Positions 1-9,737 of a stretch of 64,000 nucleotides of DNA are shown here, piece by piece; position 1 is the stretch's first letter; every line of letters starts with the position of its first letter. Origin of the DNA: Idiomarina ramblicola (GTDB lineage Bacteria > Pseudomonadota > Gammaproteobacteria > Enterobacterales > Alteromonadaceae). A model generated the notes under the pieces. That model saw nothing but the letters and a program-made list of their open reading frames with translations, was not told the origin of the DNA and made no database searches. The stretch lies in the NCBI RefSeq assembly GCF_003987255.1, contig NZ_PIQC01000007.1, positions 62,001-126,000 on the forward strand. The letters are read 5' to 3'. The position numbers and the translations under genes were made by a program.

Positions 1-69
1 CAAAGCCGCGGTAATCAAGTCAGTGCACAGCTTGCAAACCTCCCGGGCTTTACTCGGGACAATGACTAA
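1..69 (+). CDS. fliD: C-terminal tail of a flagellar gene, probably fliD (filament cap), 5' part outside window
   Basis: Reading from base 1, an open frame of 22 codons ends in TAA at 67-69; the last residues are QLANLPGFTRDND. It stops 16 bases before fliS. The position directly before fliS, and a hydrophobic QLA-LPGF ending like the distal end of many FliD proteins, suggest the filament-cap protein FliD, which folds flagellin subunits at the filament tip. Only 22 residues are visible, so this is an inference from gene order; another small flagellar gene is possible. Confidence 0.5.
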   Translation, partial: QSRGNQVSAQLANLPGFTRDND

Positions 70-85
70 TTAGAGGTAATTACGT

Positions 86-508
86 ATGAACGCAAAACTT
101 AAAGGCTACACCAAAGGCTCACTAGAAACCCGGGTAGCGGGTGCAGACCCTTACCAGTTGGTACAAATGCTGATGGCGGGTGTGTTAGAGAACCTGAATT
201 ACGCCAAAGGAGCGATTCAGCGTAAAGACCTTGAGAAAAAGAGTCATTATTTAAGTAAAGCGCAGGCTATTGTTGACTCTCTGCGTTACAGCTTAGATGA
301 CACGGCTGGAGCGCAGGCGACTGGGAACCTACGCGAATTGTATATGTACATGAGTGCGCGTATTGCTGACGCCTCTATTGATATGGATGTAGATGCGATT
401 GATGAAGTAGCACGTTTAATGCTGGACATTAAAGGCGCATGGGATCAAATTCCTGTTGATCAGCGTGACGTTGCTATGAACCAAATGCAGCAGGCTTCCG
501 GAGCGTAA
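86..508 (+). CDS. fliS: Flagellin export chaperone FliS
   Basis: FliS binds the C-terminal helix of newly made flagellin in the cytoplasm, stops it polymerising early and takes it to the FlhA export gate. The 140-residue protein has the usual family length and all-helical make-up. Its N-terminus (AGADPYQLVQMLMAGVLENL) matches the conserved P-x-x-L-x-x-x-L-x-x-G helix of FliS, and the RDVAMNQM tail is short. ATG at 86 follows AGAGG at 72-76. It overlaps nothing and is followed after one base by a second small export-chaperone-like gene, which points to one operon with the gene upstream. Confidence 0.93.
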   Translation: MNAKLKGYTKGSLETRVAGADPYQLVQMLMAGVLENLNYAKGAIQRKDLEKKSHYLSKAQAIVDSLRYSLDDTAGAQATGNLRELYMYMSARIADASIDMDVDAIDEVARLMLDIKGAWDQIPVDQRDVAMNQMQQASGA

Positions 509-509
509 C

Positions 510-806
510 TTGTCAAAAGAGCAACGCTCACCAGAACAGTTAAACGCGCTCTACGAGCAGCTAAAACAACAAGTGGCAGACTCAGAGTATGAGTCTGCTG
601 CCGATACTCTACCTAAAATACTTTCTTTTCTAGAACAGCTACCTGATGATTGGACGGAATCTCGTGAGTGGATTACTGTTGTTGCTGCAGTTGACGACTA
701 CCTCAATGAACTGCAACCAGAGCTGGAGAGTGTTCAAAAAGAAACTAACGCAGCGATTACCAAAATAGGTAAAAGTAAAAAAGGCGTTAAGGCTTATACC
801 AAATAA
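510..806 (+). CDS. Small FliT-like flagellar protein
   Basis: A 98-residue acidic, helical, cysteine-free protein starting one base after the fliS stop. The start is TTG at 510, with GGAG at 500-503 inside the end of fliS as the likely ribosome site. The place directly after fliS is where FliT, the export chaperone of the FliD cap, lies in many gammaproteobacteria, and its size and predicted helices fit FliT. Sequence similarity to FliT is too weak for me to see a diagnostic motif. A strong hairpin terminator follows at once, so this is the last gene of the filament operon. Confidence 0.55.
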   Translation: MSKEQRSPEQLNALYEQLKQQVADSEYESAADTLPKILSFLEQLPDDWTESREWITVVAAVDDYLNELQPELESVQKETNAAITKIGKSKKGVKAYTK

Positions 807-833
807 AAAAACCGGCTAATAGCCGGTTTTTCT
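807..833. terminator. Bidirectional intrinsic terminator between fliT-like gene and rpsT
   Basis: The inverted repeat ACCGGCT-AAT-AGCCGGT (811-827) is flanked by an A run on the left and a T run on the right. It therefore ends in a U tract on both strands. It can stop the flagellar operon coming from the left and the rpsT transcript coming from the right. Confidence 0.88.
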
Positions 834-867
834 TTCCCTGCGCCTAAGCACAGGTCAGTAATTCTTC

Positions 868-1128
868 TTACAGTGCTTTGATCTTAGCATTCAAACGGCT
901 TTTGTGACGTGCCGCTTTGTTTTTGCTGATAAGACCTTTAGTCGCGTAACGATCCAGCATTGGGGTTACGTCTTTCATTGCAGTGTTTGCTGCTTCTTTG
1001 TCTTTTGTCTCAATTGCTGCGTTTACACGTTTAAGGTAAGTACGCATCATTGAACGACGGCTTGCATTGTGGCGGCGATTTTTCTCGGCCTGAATCGCAC
1101 GCTTTTTAGCAGACTTAATGTTAGCCAA
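868..1128 (-). CDS. rpsT: 30S ribosomal protein S20
   Basis: S20 is a primary binding protein of 16S rRNA that is needed for correct assembly and initiation by the 30S subunit. The 86-residue product is highly basic and has the typical start [18 protein letters not shown] and the conserved [11 protein letters not shown] near the C-terminus, at normal family length. AGGAG precedes the ATG on the minus strand. It is transcribed alone, away from murJ, from a good promoter at 1179-1206, and runs into the shared terminator at 807-833. Confidence 0.98.
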   Translation of the reverse strand: MANIKSAKKRAIQAEKNRRHNASRRSMMRTYLKRVNAAIETKDKEAANTAMKDVTPMLDRYATKGLISKNKAARHKSRLNAKIKAL

Positions 1129-1171
1129 GGTGAACTCCTAAATTCATTAACAGAACGCTTCTCTTATAAAG

Positions 1172-1206
1172 GCCGCAGATTATGCCTTTTCTGCTGTAAA
1201 AGTCAA
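1172..1206 (-). promoter_or_regulatory. Sigma-70 promoter of rpsT
   Basis: On the minus strand, TTGACT (1201-1206) lies 16 bases before CATAAT (1179-1184). These match the -35 and -10 consensus at five of six bases each. The following bases are GC-rich (CTGCGGCC), as in promoters under stringent control of ribosomal genes. The start point would be near 1172, giving a leader of about 45 bases. Confidence 0.7.
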
Positions 1207-1321
1207 CAGTGAAAAGGGAAAAACTCAGTGCTTTAACGGTGGTTTTGATAAAATAGCATCCATCATTGGTCTCAGTTACAATCAAAAACAGAAACTTAGC
1301 TGTCAGCCGAAAGGATCTCTC

Positions 1322-2884
1322 GTGTCAAAAGCTTTGCTCCGCTCAGGATTTATTGTCAGCGCTATGACCCTGATTTCGCGCGTATTGGGTTTGGTACGCG
1401 ATGTGGTCATTGCAAACCTGATGGGGGCCGGTGCTGCAGCGGATGTTTTCTTCTTTGCGAATAAAATCCCTAATTTTTTACGCAGGCTTTTTGCCGAAGG
1501 CGCTTTCGCGCAGGCGTTTGTGCCGGTATTGACTGAATACAAGCAAGGGAAAGAACTACCTGAACAGCAACTGCTGATTGCCCGAGTTTCGGGCACTTTA
1601 GGCACCATTGTTACTGTGGTAACCCTATTCGGTGTGGTTGCGTCTCCGGTGGTCGCTGCGCTTTTTGGTATGGGTTGGTTTTTAGACTGGTGGAATGATG
1701 GTCCGCAAGGAGACAAATTCGTGCTAGCCAGTGACTTACTCCGCATTACTTTTCCCTACTTATGGTTTATTAGTTTTACCGCCATGGCCGGTGCCATACT
1801 TAATACGCTGGGCAAGTTTGCGGTGGCGGCTTTCACCCCAGTCTTTCTGAATGTCGCCATTATTGCGGCGGCTATCTGGTTGGCGCCGCAACTGGAGCAA
1901 CCAGAATACGGACTGGCCTGGGGCGTATTTTTTGGTGGCTTGATTCAGCTTTTATTCCAACTGCCGTTTCTTAAAAAAGCGGGACTGCTGGTTAAACCCA
2001 AGTGGGGCTGGAAAGATCCCGGCGTAACTAAAATTCGCAAACTGATGCTACCGGCTATTTTTGGGGTGTCGGTCAGTCAAATTAACTTACTGCTGGATAC
2101 GCTCATTGCCAGCTTTTTAATGACCGGCTCCATAAGCTGGCTCTATTACTCAGACCGTTTGCTGGAGTTTCCGCTGGGTTTGTTCGGTATTGCCATTGCA
2201 ACGGTCATTCTGCCAGCGCTTTCATCACGCCATGTGGATCAATCTAAAGAGAACTTCAGTGCAACGCTCGACTGGGGCATTCGTATGGTGCTGTTGTTGG
2301 GTGTACCGGCCATGGCGGGCCTTTTTGTATTAGCAGAGCCCATGCTCATGGTGCTGTTCATGCATGGCGCCTTCAGTCCGGACGATGCGCGTATGGCGTC
2401 GTACAGTCTTATGGCGTACTCCACCGGCTTGTTGAGTTTTATGATGGTGAAGGTGTTAGCAACAGGCTTTTACTCGCGGCAGGACACTAAGCGACCGGTG
2501 AAATACGGCATCATTGCCATGGCAGCGAACATGGTGTTTAACATTACGCTGGCAATTCCGTACAGCTACGTTGGACTCGCCTTGGCAACGGCGGCTTCCG
2601 CGGCTATTAATGCCGGCTTGTTGGGAGTGACATTGTGGCGCGAAGGCGTATTAAAAAGACAGCCCGGTACCGGACGTTTTATTTTGCAGGTGCTTTTCGC
2701 GACAGTTTTGATGATAGCCGGTGTGCTGTGGCTGAGTCCCGATATTGCCACCTGGCGAACCAGCTCGTTAGTGGAACGGCCCTGGCTTTTGGCGCAGGTG
2801 ATTGGGTTCGGTGCCCTGGTTTATGTTGGTGTTCTCTTCATCACAGGAATGAGACCACGACATTTCCGTGCGCGTGAGTACTGA
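1322..2884 (+). CDS. murJ: Lipid II flippase MurJ
   Basis: MurJ moves undecaprenyl-linked peptidoglycan precursor (lipid II) from the inner to the outer face of the cytoplasmic membrane. The 520-residue protein is hydrophobic throughout, with about 14 membrane segments. It has the family start (SGFIVSAMTLISRVLGLVRD), then NKIPNFLRRLFAEGAFAQAFVP, an Arg-rich loop typical of MurJ. GTG at 1322 follows AAAGGA. The order rpsT(-)/murJ/ribF/ileS/lspA/fkpB/ispH is a well-known gammaproteobacterial arrangement and supports the call. Confidence 0.97.
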   Translation: MSKALLRSGFIVSAMTLISRVLGLVRDVVIANLMGAGAAADVFFFANKIPNFLRRLFAEGAFAQAFVPVLTEYKQGKELPEQQLLIARVSGTLGTIVTVVTLFGVVASPVVAALFGMGWFLDWWNDGPQGDKFVLASDLLRITFPYLWFISFTAMAGAILNTLGKFAVAAFTPVFLNVAIIAAAIWLAPQLEQPEYGLAWGVFFGGLIQLLFQLPFLKKAGLLVKPKWGWKDPGVTKIRKLMLPAIFGVSVSQINLLLDTLIASFLMTGSISWLYYSDRLLEFPLGLFGIAIATVILPALSSRHVDQSKENFSATLDWGIRMVLLLGVPAMAGLFVLAEPMLMVLFMHGAFSPDDARMASYSLMAYSTGLLSFMMVKVLATGFYSRQDTKRPVKYGIIAMAANMVFNITLAIPYSYVGLALATAASAAINAGLLGVTLWREGVLKRQPGTGRFILQVLFATVLMIAGVLWLSPDIATWRTSSLVERPWLLAQVIGFGALVYVGVLFITGMRPRHFRAREY

Positions 2885-2944
2885 TTATCGGCTCAGTATC
2901 AGTTATAATCGCGTTTTTCCGGAAACTAGTAAGATTGTGCGGGC

Positions 2945-3883
2945 ATGGAACTGATTCGCGGTACTCATAACCTCAGAGCTGAGCATCACGGCTGTGTATT
3001 GACCATAGGTAACTTTGATGGCGTTCACCTAGGGCATCAGGCGGTGTTGAGTCAGGTTCGTGAGCAAGCAATGCAGTTAGGTGTCCCCTCGGCGGTTATG
3101 ACCTTTGAGCCGCAGCCGCAAGAGTTATTTCAGCCAGAAGAAGCACCGGCGCGTTTAACCAATTGGCGTGAGAAGTACCTGGCTTTACAGGCTCAAAATG
3201 TCGACCGACATATTGTCATTGAATTTAATAAGAAGTTTGCCAGCCAACCCGCGCGTGAGTTTATCGAGCAGACCCTGGTTGGGAAGTTAGGCATTAAATT
3301 TTTAGTGGTGGGCGACGACTTCCGCTTTGGCTATAAACGAGAAGGTGATTTCGACCTGTTGCAAAAGGCCGGTAACGAACTGGGCTTCGAAGTGGTGGAT
3401 ACTCGCAGTTACCGCCAGCAACAACAACGTGTCAGCAGTACAGCTATCCGTCAGGCATTAGATGAAGGCGATTTTGCGCAAGCGGAACATATGTTGGGTC
3501 GTCCTTATCAAATATGTGGAAAAGTCGTACACGGACGTAAAAATGGCCGAACTATTGGATTTCCGACTGCAAACGTACCGCTAAAACGTTTAAAAAGTCC
3601 ATTACATGGGGTTTTCGCGGTAACCGCTCAGCTTGGTCAGAACGGAGAAACTTATTCCGGAGTTGCTAACCTGGGAACCCGGCCGACATTAAATGGCGAC
3701 GAAGTACAGCTGGAGGTGCATTTGTTTGAGTTTTCAGGCAATCTGTACGGTCAGCAGATGACGGTCACGCCAGTGGCCAAATTGCGTAACGAGCAACGGT
3801 TTGCGTCGTTACAGCACTTACAAGAACAAATTGAAAAAGATGCCGCCCGCGCACGTGATGCATTAGCGTGCCGGAGTCAGTAA
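2945..3883 (+). CDS. ribF: Bifunctional riboflavin kinase / FAD synthetase
   Basis: RibF phosphorylates riboflavin to FMN and adenylates FMN to FAD. The 312-residue protein has the usual two parts. The N-terminal nucleotidyltransferase has TIGNFDGVHLGHQAVL (about residues 20-35, with the GxHxGH-like site) and VGDDFRFGYKREGD, and VSSTAIRQAL carries the SS/T-x-x-IR signature. The C-terminal riboflavin kinase has GRTIGFPTANV and GVANLGTRPT. It lies 60 bases after murJ and 26 before ileS. The Shine-Dalgarno site before the ATG is weak. Confidence 0.97.
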   Translation: MELIRGTHNLRAEHHGCVLTIGNFDGVHLGHQAVLSQVREQAMQLGVPSAVMTFEPQPQELFQPEEAPARLTNWREKYLALQAQNVDRHIVIEFNKKFASQPAREFIEQTLVGKLGIKFLVVGDDFRFGYKREGDFDLLQKAGNELGFEVVDTRSYRQQQQRVSSTAIRQALDEGDFAQAEHMLGRPYQICGKVVHGRKNGRTIGFPTANVPLKRLKSPLHGVFAVTAQLGQNGETYSGVANLGTRPTLNGDEVQLEVHLFEFSGNLYGQQMTVTPVAKLRNEQRFASLQHLQEQIEKDAARARDALACRSQ

Positions 3884-3909
3884 CTATGCGGAAATGGAAA
3901 CAGTGACCC

Positions 3910-6744
3910 ATGAGTGATTACAAACACACCTTAAACTTGCCAGAAACAGCATTTCCAATGCGCGGCAACCTGGCTCAGCGCGAGCCAAAAATGCTGGAGC
4001 AATGGTATGCAACTGACCTGTACGGTCAAATTCGTGAAGCCAAAGCGGGCAAGCCAAAATTTATTCTGCACGACGGCCCTCCGTACGCAAATGGGCAAAT
4101 TCACATTGGTCACGCCGTAAATAAAATTTTGAAAGACGTTATTGTTAAAGCGAAAACATTAAGCGACTTTGACGCACCGTATGTACCTGGCTGGGACTGC
4201 CATGGTCTGCCCATTGAGTTGCAGGTAGAAAAAAAGCACGGCAAGCCGGGCAAGAAACTGAATTTAGCGGAGTTTCGTGAAAAGTGCCGCGAATACGCAA
4301 TGACGCAAATTGATCAGCAACGCACAGACTTTAAACGTTTAGGCGTGTTAGGTGACTGGGATAATCCCTACCTGACTATGAACTTTAAGCAGGAAGCAGA
4401 CAGTGTGCGGGCTTTGGCAAAAATCATTGATAATGGCCATTTGCATCAAGGGTTTAAGCCGGTTCACTGGTGTACTGACTGTGGCTCCGCGCTAGCTGAA
4501 GCGGAAGTGGAATATCAAGACAAAAACTCACCAGCTATTGATGTGCGTCTGCCGGTTGCTGCAGTGGCTGAAACGGTCGAACGTTTCAGTACCCCGGAAG
4601 GGCATGTGGGTGAAGGTAATGTCAGCATGGTTATCTGGACCACCACGCCGTGGACCATTCCGGCTAACCGCGCGGTGACTTTGGCAGAAGGGCTTGAGTA
4701 TACTTTAGTGCAAGTTGAAGCCGGTGATGATCAGCCTGCAGAGCGTGTAATTTTGGCTGACGATTTGGTTAGCGACTGCATGGAACGCTGGAATATTACC
4801 CATTATCACAAGCTGGGTTTCTGCAAAGGTAAAGACCTGGAAGGTTTGCAATTGCAGCATCCTCTGTTTGAGTTGCAAGTACCCGTTATTTTAGGGGACC
4901 ACGTAACGACCGAAAGCGGTACGGGTTGTGTGCATACCGCGCCAGGCCATGGTGTTGATGACTTCTTAGTCGGTCAGAAATACGGTATTGAAGTTTATAA
5001 TCCGGTTGGTGATAACGGCGTGTACAAAGACGATACGCCGCTGTTTGCCGGACAGCATGTGTTTAAAGCGAACGAGCCTATCGTCGACACGCTACGTGAA
5101 GTGGGTAACTTAATGCATGCAGAAAGTTACCGCCATTCTTACCCGCATTGCTGGCGCCATAAAACCCCCATTATTTTCCGTGCTACGCCGCAGTGGTTTA
5201 TCAGCATGGACAAGAAAGGTCTGCGCGCAGGTGCTTTAGAGCAAATTAAGAAAGTGGGCTGGTTCCCTGAGTGGGGGCAAAGCCGCATAGAGTCGATGGT
5301 AGAAGGGCGCCCTGACTGGTGTATTTCGCGTCAACGCACCTGGGGTAACCCGATTGCTATTTTCGTCAACCGTGAAACGGAAGAACTGCACCCGAACACG
5401 CTGGAGTTGATGGAAAAAGTCGCTCAATTGATTGAAAAAGACGGCGTTCAGGCCTGGTTCGACTTAGAACCTGAAACGCTGCTGGGTGACGAGGCTGACA
5501 AGTACCGTAAAGTGACTGACACCTTAGATGTCTGGTTTGACTCCGGTGTCACGCATCACTGTGTCTTACGTGAATTTGACGGTTTGCGTTGGCCTGCCGA
5601 CTTATACCTAGAAGGTTCTGATCAACACCGGGGCTGGTTCCAGAGTTCATTAGTCACTGGTGTGGCTATGTATGAGGAGGCGCCATATCACCAGGTATTA
5701 ACGCACGGCTTTACGGTGGACGCACAGGGCCGGAAGATGTCGAAGTCTATCGGTAACGTAGTGGCTCCGCAGGACGTGATGAACAAACTGGGTGGCGATA
5801 TTCTTCGCTTGTGGGTTGCTTCGGCGGATTACTCTGGTGAAATGACGGTTTCCGATGAAATTCTTAAGCGTTCAGCGGATGCGTACCGTCGCATTCGTAA
5901 TACTTCGCGCTTTTTACTGGCCAACTTAAGTGGTTTTGACCCTAAAACTGACTTAGTTGCCAGAGAAGATATGGTTGAACTGGATCGCTGGATTGTGGGT
6001 CGTGCGGCCGATTTACAGAAAGAACTGCTGGAAGCTTACGATAACTACCAGTTCCATAGTGTGGTGCAGAAGCTCATGCATTTTTGCTCAATTGAACTGG
6101 GCAGCTTTTATCTGGATATCATTAAAGATCGCCAGTACACCGCGAAATCTGAAGGACTGGCTCGTCGTTCATGTCAGACGGCGTTGTACCATATTGCTGA
6201 GGCACTCGTGCGCTGGATGGCCCCAATTTGCAGCTTTACTGCTCAGGAAATTTGGGACTTGTTGCCCAATGAGCGCAGCCGGTATGTCTTTACCGAAAGC
6301 TGGTACCAGGGCTTTCATGAGTTTGCCGGCGTTAAAGACGATGAAAACGCGTTCTGGATGCAACTGCTGGAAATTCGTGATGTCGTTAACCAGGCGCTGG
6401 AGCAGTCCCGCCGTGATGATGTCATTGGCGGCTCACTTCAGGCTGAAGTGACCTTGTATGCTGAAGACAAGCTGGCCACCTCTCTGAATCGTTTGGGCGA
6501 GGAGTTGCGCTTTGCACTGCTGACATCAGAAGCACAAGTGGCATCCATTAACGACGCACCAGACAATGCGGTGAAAGCTGAGAAGCTGTCACTGGCTGTT
6601 AGTGTCGCTAAGTCGGAACATAAGAAGTGTGAGCGTTGTTGGCATCATCGTGAAGAGGTTGGCACGTTAGAAAGCCATGACGATTTATGCCAGCGTTGTG
6701 TAACCAATATTGAAGGTGAAGGTGAGGAGCGTCGTTTTGCCTGA
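3910..6744 (+). CDS. ileS: Isoleucyl-tRNA synthetase
   Basis: Class I synthetase charging tRNA-Ile with isoleucine, with editing of mischarged valine. At 944 residues it is full length. Visible landmarks are [15 protein letters not shown] with the HIGH motif (about residues 58-72), the editing-domain run [17 protein letters not shown], the KMSKS loop in [11 protein letters not shown] (about 605), and the C-terminal zinc finger CERCWHHR...LCQRC. The last bases overlap the start of lspA, so the two are likely translationally coupled. Confidence 0.98.
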   Translation: MSDYKHTLNLPETAFPMRGNLAQREPKMLEQWYATDLYGQIREAKAGKPKFILHDGPPYANGQIHIGHAVNKILKDVIVKAKTLSDFDAPYVPGWDCHGLPIELQVEKKHGKPGKKLNLAEFREKCREYAMTQIDQQRTDFKRLGVLGDWDNPYLTMNFKQEADSVRALAKIIDNGHLHQGFKPVHWCTDCGSALAEAEVEYQDKNSPAIDVRLPVAAVAETVERFSTPEGHVGEGNVSMVIWTTTPWTIPANRAVTLAEGLEYTLVQVEAGDDQPAERVILADDLVSDCMERWNITHYHKLGFCKGKDLEGLQLQHPLFELQVPVILGDHVTTESGTGCVHTAPGHGVDDFLVGQKYGIEVYNPVGDNGVYKDDTPLFAGQHVFKANEPIVDTLREVGNLMHAESYRHSYPHCWRHKTPIIFRATPQWFISMDKKGLRAGALEQIKKVGWFPEWGQSRIESMVEGRPDWCISRQRTWGNPIAIFVNRETEELHPNTLELMEKVAQLIEKDGVQAWFDLEPETLLGDEADKYRKVTDTLDVWFDSGVTHHCVLREFDGLRWPADLYLEGSDQHRGWFQSSLVTGVAMYEEAPYHQVLTHGFTVDAQGRKMSKSIGNVVAPQDVMNKLGGDILRLWVASADYSGEMTVSDEILKRSADAYRRIRNTSRFLLANLSGFDPKTDLVAREDMVELDRWIVGRAADLQKELLEAYDNYQFHSVVQKLMHFCSIELGSFYLDIIKDRQYTAKSEGLARRSCQTALYHIAEALVRWMAPICSFTAQEIWDLLPNERSRYVFTESWYQGFHEFAGVKDDENAFWMQLLEIRDVVNQALEQSRRDDVIGGSLQAEVTLYAEDKLATSLNRLGEELRFALLTSEAQVASINDAPDNAVKAEKLSLAVSVAKSEHKKCERCWHHREEVGTLESHDDLCQRCVTNIEGEGEERRFA

Positions 6745-7264
6745 TTTTGCTAACCAGACTAACCGTGCAACCGGGCTGCGTTTTTTGTGGCTGACGTTGT
6801 TTTTGGTAGTTGTCGATCAGATTACGAAGATTTGGGTTGCAGGTGAATTTGAGCTTTATGAAAGCCGGGTTATCATTGAAGGCTTGTTTAATTTTACCTA
6901 TGTGCATAACTACGGCGCTGCATTTAGCTTTCTAAGCGATAGTGGCGGCTGGCAGCGTTGGTTCTTTACGGCTATTGCTATAGCTATCAGTGTCGTTCTG
7001 CTTATCTGGATGCGCCGTAACCCAGTCAGTTTATGGCGTCAGAATTTAGCCTTTTCACTGATTTTAGCTGGTGCTATTGGTAATGTGGCTGATCGTTTAA
7101 TGTATGGCTATGTTATCGACTTTTTTGACGTGCACTATCAGGGCTGGCACTGGCCGGCTTTTAACGTAGCGGATATGGCTATCACTATTGGTGCGGCACT
7201 TATGTTGCTGGAAGCTTTTTTCGATAACCGTCGGGATAAAGCCGAGAACGGTCAAGAGCAGTAA
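6737..7264 (+). CDS. lspA: Prolipoprotein signal peptidase (signal peptidase II)
   Basis: LspA cleaves the signal peptide of diacylglyceryl-modified prolipoproteins in the inner membrane. I place the start at TTG 6737 (175 residues, MPDFANQ...) because AGGAG lies at 6725-6729, seven bases upstream, and the length fits the family. In-frame TTG 6710 or GTG 6722 would only add basic residues and lack a good ribosome site. Four membrane segments are seen. The catalytic aspartates lie in [14 protein letters not shown] and in [11 protein letters not shown]. It overlaps the ileS stop and is followed by fkpB after ten bases. Confidence 0.93.
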   Translation: MPDFANQTNRATGLRFLWLTLFLVVVDQITKIWVAGEFELYESRVIIEGLFNFTYVHNYGAAFSFLSDSGGWQRWFFTAIAIAISVVLLIWMRRNPVSLWRQNLAFSLILAGAIGNVADRLMYGYVIDFFDVHYQGWHWPAFNVADMAITIGAALMLLEAFFDNRRDKAENGQEQ

Positions 7265-7274
7265 GGAGTTTTGT

Positions 7275-7715
7275 TTGAGTCGTTTACCTATTGAGCATGG
7301 ACGGGAAGTGGTCATGCACTTCACCATAAAACTGGCCGATGGCTCGGTCGCCGACAGCACCAAAATGTCAGGCAAGCCTGCTAAGTTTCGTATGGGTGAT
7401 GGTAACCTAACGGAAAACTTCGAAGCTTGTCTGGTGGGCTTACGTGAAGGCACCGAGCGAGAGTTTACTCTAGAGCCTAAAGACGCTTTTGGTGAGCCGA
7501 ATCCGGACAATTACTATTATGTGGACTCGGCAAAGTTTAGCGATGAAACCAAACCGGAAGTTGGCGCTATTCTGGCTTTTACCCAACCGGACGGTACCGA
7601 TTTACCGGGAATTGTTCGTAAAATTGAAGGTCCAACAGTGACCATTGATTTTAATCACCCGTTGGCCGGACAAACGGTGGTTTTTGAAGTAGAGATTATC
7701 AGTGTTGAGCCGTGA
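7275..7715 (+). CDS. fkpB: FKBP-type peptidyl-prolyl isomerase FkpB (SlpA type)
   Basis: A cytoplasmic FK506-binding-type proline isomerase and chaperone of the SlyD/SlpA group. The start is TTG 7275, with AAGGAG at 7263-7268 and a six-base spacer; this gives 146 residues, the usual length. The FKBP fold with its inserted IF domain is recognisable in VVMHFTIKLADGSVADST, FRMGDGNLTENFEACLVGL, and FNHPLAGQTVVFEVEII near the end. The place between lspA and ispH is the classical fkpB position. Confidence 0.94.
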   Translation: MSRLPIEHGREVVMHFTIKLADGSVADSTKMSGKPAKFRMGDGNLTENFEACLVGLREGTEREFTLEPKDAFGEPNPDNYYYVDSAKFSDETKPEVGAILAFTQPDGTDLPGIVRKIEGPTVTIDFNHPLAGQTVVFEVEIISVEP

Positions 7716-7748
7716 CAGGTTAATGAACCCGGCTGAGCGCAGGAGGAA

Positions 7749-8696
7749 ATGATGCAGATTTTGTTGGCGAACCCACGTGGCTTTTGTGCCGGAGTTGATC
7801 GCGCGATTACTATTGTAGAGCGGGCTTTAGAAATTTTTGAGCCGCCGATTTATGTGCGTCATGAAGTGGTCCACAACAAATATGTGGTCAGTAAACTGCG
7901 CGACGCTGGAGCGGTATTTGTCGAAGAATTACACGAAGTACCGGACGATCAAATTGTAATTTTCAGCGCACACGGCGTTTCTCAGGCGGTAAGACAAGAA
8001 GCCAAAGACCGCGGTTTACGAGTGTTTGATGCCACTTGCCCATTGGTGACCAAAGTTCATATGGAAGTGACTCGTGCCAGCCGCAAAGGGCACGAATGCA
8101 TCCTTATTGGTCATGCCGGACATCCGGAAGTTGAAGGCACCATGGGCCAGTATAAAAACGATGATGGCGGTATCTATCTGGTTGAGTCGCCTGAAGATGT
8201 GAGTCAGCTTGAGGTAAAAGATTCCAAGAACCTGCATTACATGAGCCAGACAACCTTGTCGGTTGATGACACAGCCGATGTGATAGAAGCCTTGCGTCAG
8301 AAATTTCCTGACATTAATGGTCCGCGTAAAGATGATATTTGCTACGCGACCCAAAACCGCCAGGATGCTGTGCGTGAGTTAGCCAGTGATGCTGATGTGA
8401 TGTTGGTAGTGGGTGCACGCAATAGCTCAAACTCGAACCGCTTACGCGAGCTTTCAGAGAAAATGGGAACCCCGGCTTACTTGATTGACGACGCCAGTTG
8501 CATCGACAAAGCCTGGTTAGAAAGGCACGACAAAGTCGCGGTAACTGCCGGCGCCTCTGCACCAGAAGTGTTGGTAAAAGAAGTGATTGCTAAGCTGCAG
8601 GAGTGGGGCGGTAAAACAGCAGTAGAACTCAGTGGCCGCGAAGAAAATATTACCTTTTCAATTCCGCCAGAATTAAGACCGCATCCGGCTGCTTAA
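7749..8696 (+). CDS. ispH: 4-hydroxy-3-methylbut-2-enyl diphosphate reductase
   Basis: IspH is the last enzyme of the MEP pathway. It reduces HMBPP to IPP and DMAPP with an iron-sulfur cluster. The three cluster cysteines are in [26 protein letters not shown] and [11 protein letters not shown], and the substrate-binding HEVVHN, SAHGVS and [11 protein letters not shown] are intact. The length (315) is normal. AGGAGG at 7741-7746 precedes ATG 7749; a second ATG follows immediately. It ends three bases from the convergent pilin cluster, with no terminator hairpin between them. Confidence 0.98.
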   Translation: MMQILLANPRGFCAGVDRAITIVERALEIFEPPIYVRHEVVHNKYVVSKLRDAGAVFVEELHEVPDDQIVIFSAHGVSQAVRQEAKDRGLRVFDATCPLVTKVHMEVTRASRKGHECILIGHAGHPEVEGTMGQYKNDDGGIYLVESPEDVSQLEVKDSKNLHYMSQTTLSVDDTADVIEALRQKFPDINGPRKDDICYATQNRQDAVRELASDADVMLVVGARNSSNSNRLRELSEKMGTPAYLIDDASCIDKAWLERHDKVAVTAGASAPEVLVKEVIAKLQEWGGKTAVELSGREENITFSIPPELRPHPAA

Positions 8697-8699
8697 CCG

Positions 8700-9044
8700 T
8701 TATCGGGAAAGCCAGAGCTGTTGTCTCAGTTTGCTCTCATTTCCCCAGGACACGGTGACTTCGGCAGTCGCAGTGAATTGATCCATGGGGATGAGTTCTG
8801 ATTCGATAAGAAATGAATCAACTTCGACAACAGAAGGCAGCCCGTTTTCTTGGCTCCAGGCTCGTTGAGCATCACTCGTGTAAGTCATCATAAGCTCTGC
8901 TGCTTGTGCTTTTTGGGAAGCTCTTTCAATTGCCGATAAGCTGGTTTGTAAAAGCTGCAGACTGGTTACGGACCAAACAGACACTAATGCGGCACCTGCG
9001 AGAACCTCAATCAAAGAAAAGCCTTTATTCTTGTGCCAGTTCAT
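8700..9044 (-). CDS. PilV/PpdC-like minor type IV pilin
   Basis: A prepilin-like protein of 114 residues. I start it at the ATG ending at 9044, because the protein then begins MNWHKNKG/FSLIEVLAGAALVS: a short basic leader, the Gly/Phe prepilin peptidase site and Glu at mature position 5. A longer reading would put 26 residues before this and spoil the leader. After the hydrophobic helix (about 8-30) comes a small soluble domain. It is the last of four pilin genes and overlaps its upstream neighbour by 20 bases. Minor pilins of this sort prime assembly of type IV pili or a DNA-uptake pseudopilus. Confidence 0.8.
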   Translation of the reverse strand: MNWHKNKGFSLIEVLAGAALVSVWSVTSLQLLQTSLSAIERASQKAQAAELMMTYTSDAQRAWSQENGLPSVVEVDSFLIESELIPMDQFTATAEVTVSWGNESKLRQQLWLSR

Positions 9045-9219
9045 AAGCTTCCTTCTGTGCCTGAAAGTCCTGCTGGAGTTGTTCAGAAAGCTGTTGCCAT
9101 TGATGCTGTTGCTGAGCCTCAATCATTTGTGCGTAGAAGAATAATGCCGCTAAGCTTGCCGAGCTCAGGCTGATAAGCGTTACTAAAGTCAGTATCAAAG
9201 CAAAGCCTTTTGCGTTCAT
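9025..9219 (-). CDS. Very short PilX/YgdB-like minor pilin (64 residues)
   Basis: The product starts MNAKGFALILTLVTLISLSS: a very short leader ending in Gly, then Phe and a hydrophobic helix, but no Glu at mature position 5. Lack of this residue is typical of the PilX/GspK group that sits at the pilus tip. The helix is followed by only about 30 Gln/Glu-rich residues, so no globular domain is present. The stop lies 20 bases inside the next gene and the frame has good spacing, so I regard it as intact rather than broken. Third of four pilin genes; start follows AAGGAAATT. Confidence 0.65.
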   Translation of the reverse strand: MNAKGFALILTLVTLISLSSASLAALFFYAQMIEAQQQHQWQQLSEQLQQDFQAQKEAYELAQE

Positions 9220-9236
9220 AACAATTTCCTTTGTGG

Positions 9237-9737
9237 TTAACCGGGCTTAAGAGTGACTAAGCGTTTGAACATGTGTGTCTGCTCGCGGCGAGTGACGGTT
9301 AAGGTGACAAACAGTTTCGATAATCCATTACCAGAACCAGGGAGGTAGGCGTCAGCGGCGAAATGAGTCATTTCAAACTGAGATCTATCTGTAAGTGACT
9401 GCCAGCCATAACCAGAGCAATTGAGCGTCATGGAGTTGTGCTGTAACTGCTTATTTCTGACTCTGAAACCAACCGATCCACCGTTCTGTTGAGAGAACAA
9501 ATAGCAGCTTTCTGCAGGGTTAGAAACTTGTGTGACCACAGTGCTTTGCAATGCTTTGAAAAACTGATTAGCCGTTGCCTGAGCGTTGAGTAAGAAAGCC
9601 GCTTGCGATACTTTTCGGTACTGCAATCCAGTCTGCCATTGCAGTTGCTGCTGAACGGCGAGAATAATGAGAGCACCCATGGCGGAGGCAATAAGCACCT
9701 CAACTAAAGTGCTGCCGCGTACTGAGTGATTTAACAT
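9237..9737 (-). CDS. PilW/PpdB-like minor type IV pilin
   Basis: A 166-residue prepilin. The leader MLNHSVRG is followed by STLVEVLIASAMGALIILA, that is, the prepilin peptidase site after Gly8, Ser at mature position 1 and Glu at position 5. A cysteine pair (in ESCYLF and TLNCSGYG) could form the disulfide usual in soluble pilin domains. It overlaps the upstream pilin gene by seven bases. The arrangement FimT-like / PilW-like / short PilX-like / PilV-like equals that of ppdA-ppdB-ygdB-ppdC of Escherichia coli, which sets the likely role: priming of a type IV pilus or pseudopilus. Confidence 0.8.
   Translation of the reverse strand: MLNHSVRGSTLVEVLIASAMGALIILAVQQQLQWQTGLQYRKVSQAAFLLNAQATANQFFKALQSTVVTQVSNPAESCYLFSQQNGGSVGFRVRNKQLQHNSMTLNCSGYGWQSLTDRSQFEMTHFAADAYLPGSGNGLSKLFVTLTVTRREQTHMFKRLVTLKPG

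Noticed and set aside
5957-6451. A 164-codon alternative frame inside ileS
   Set aside because: It lies wholly in the well-conserved ileS coding frame and has no ribosome site or recognisable domain.
9025-9219. The 64-residue pilin as a frameshifted pseudogene
   Set aside because: The reading ends by overlapping a well-placed start of the next pilin gene, and no continuation of a pilin domain is found in other frames of 9025-9236.
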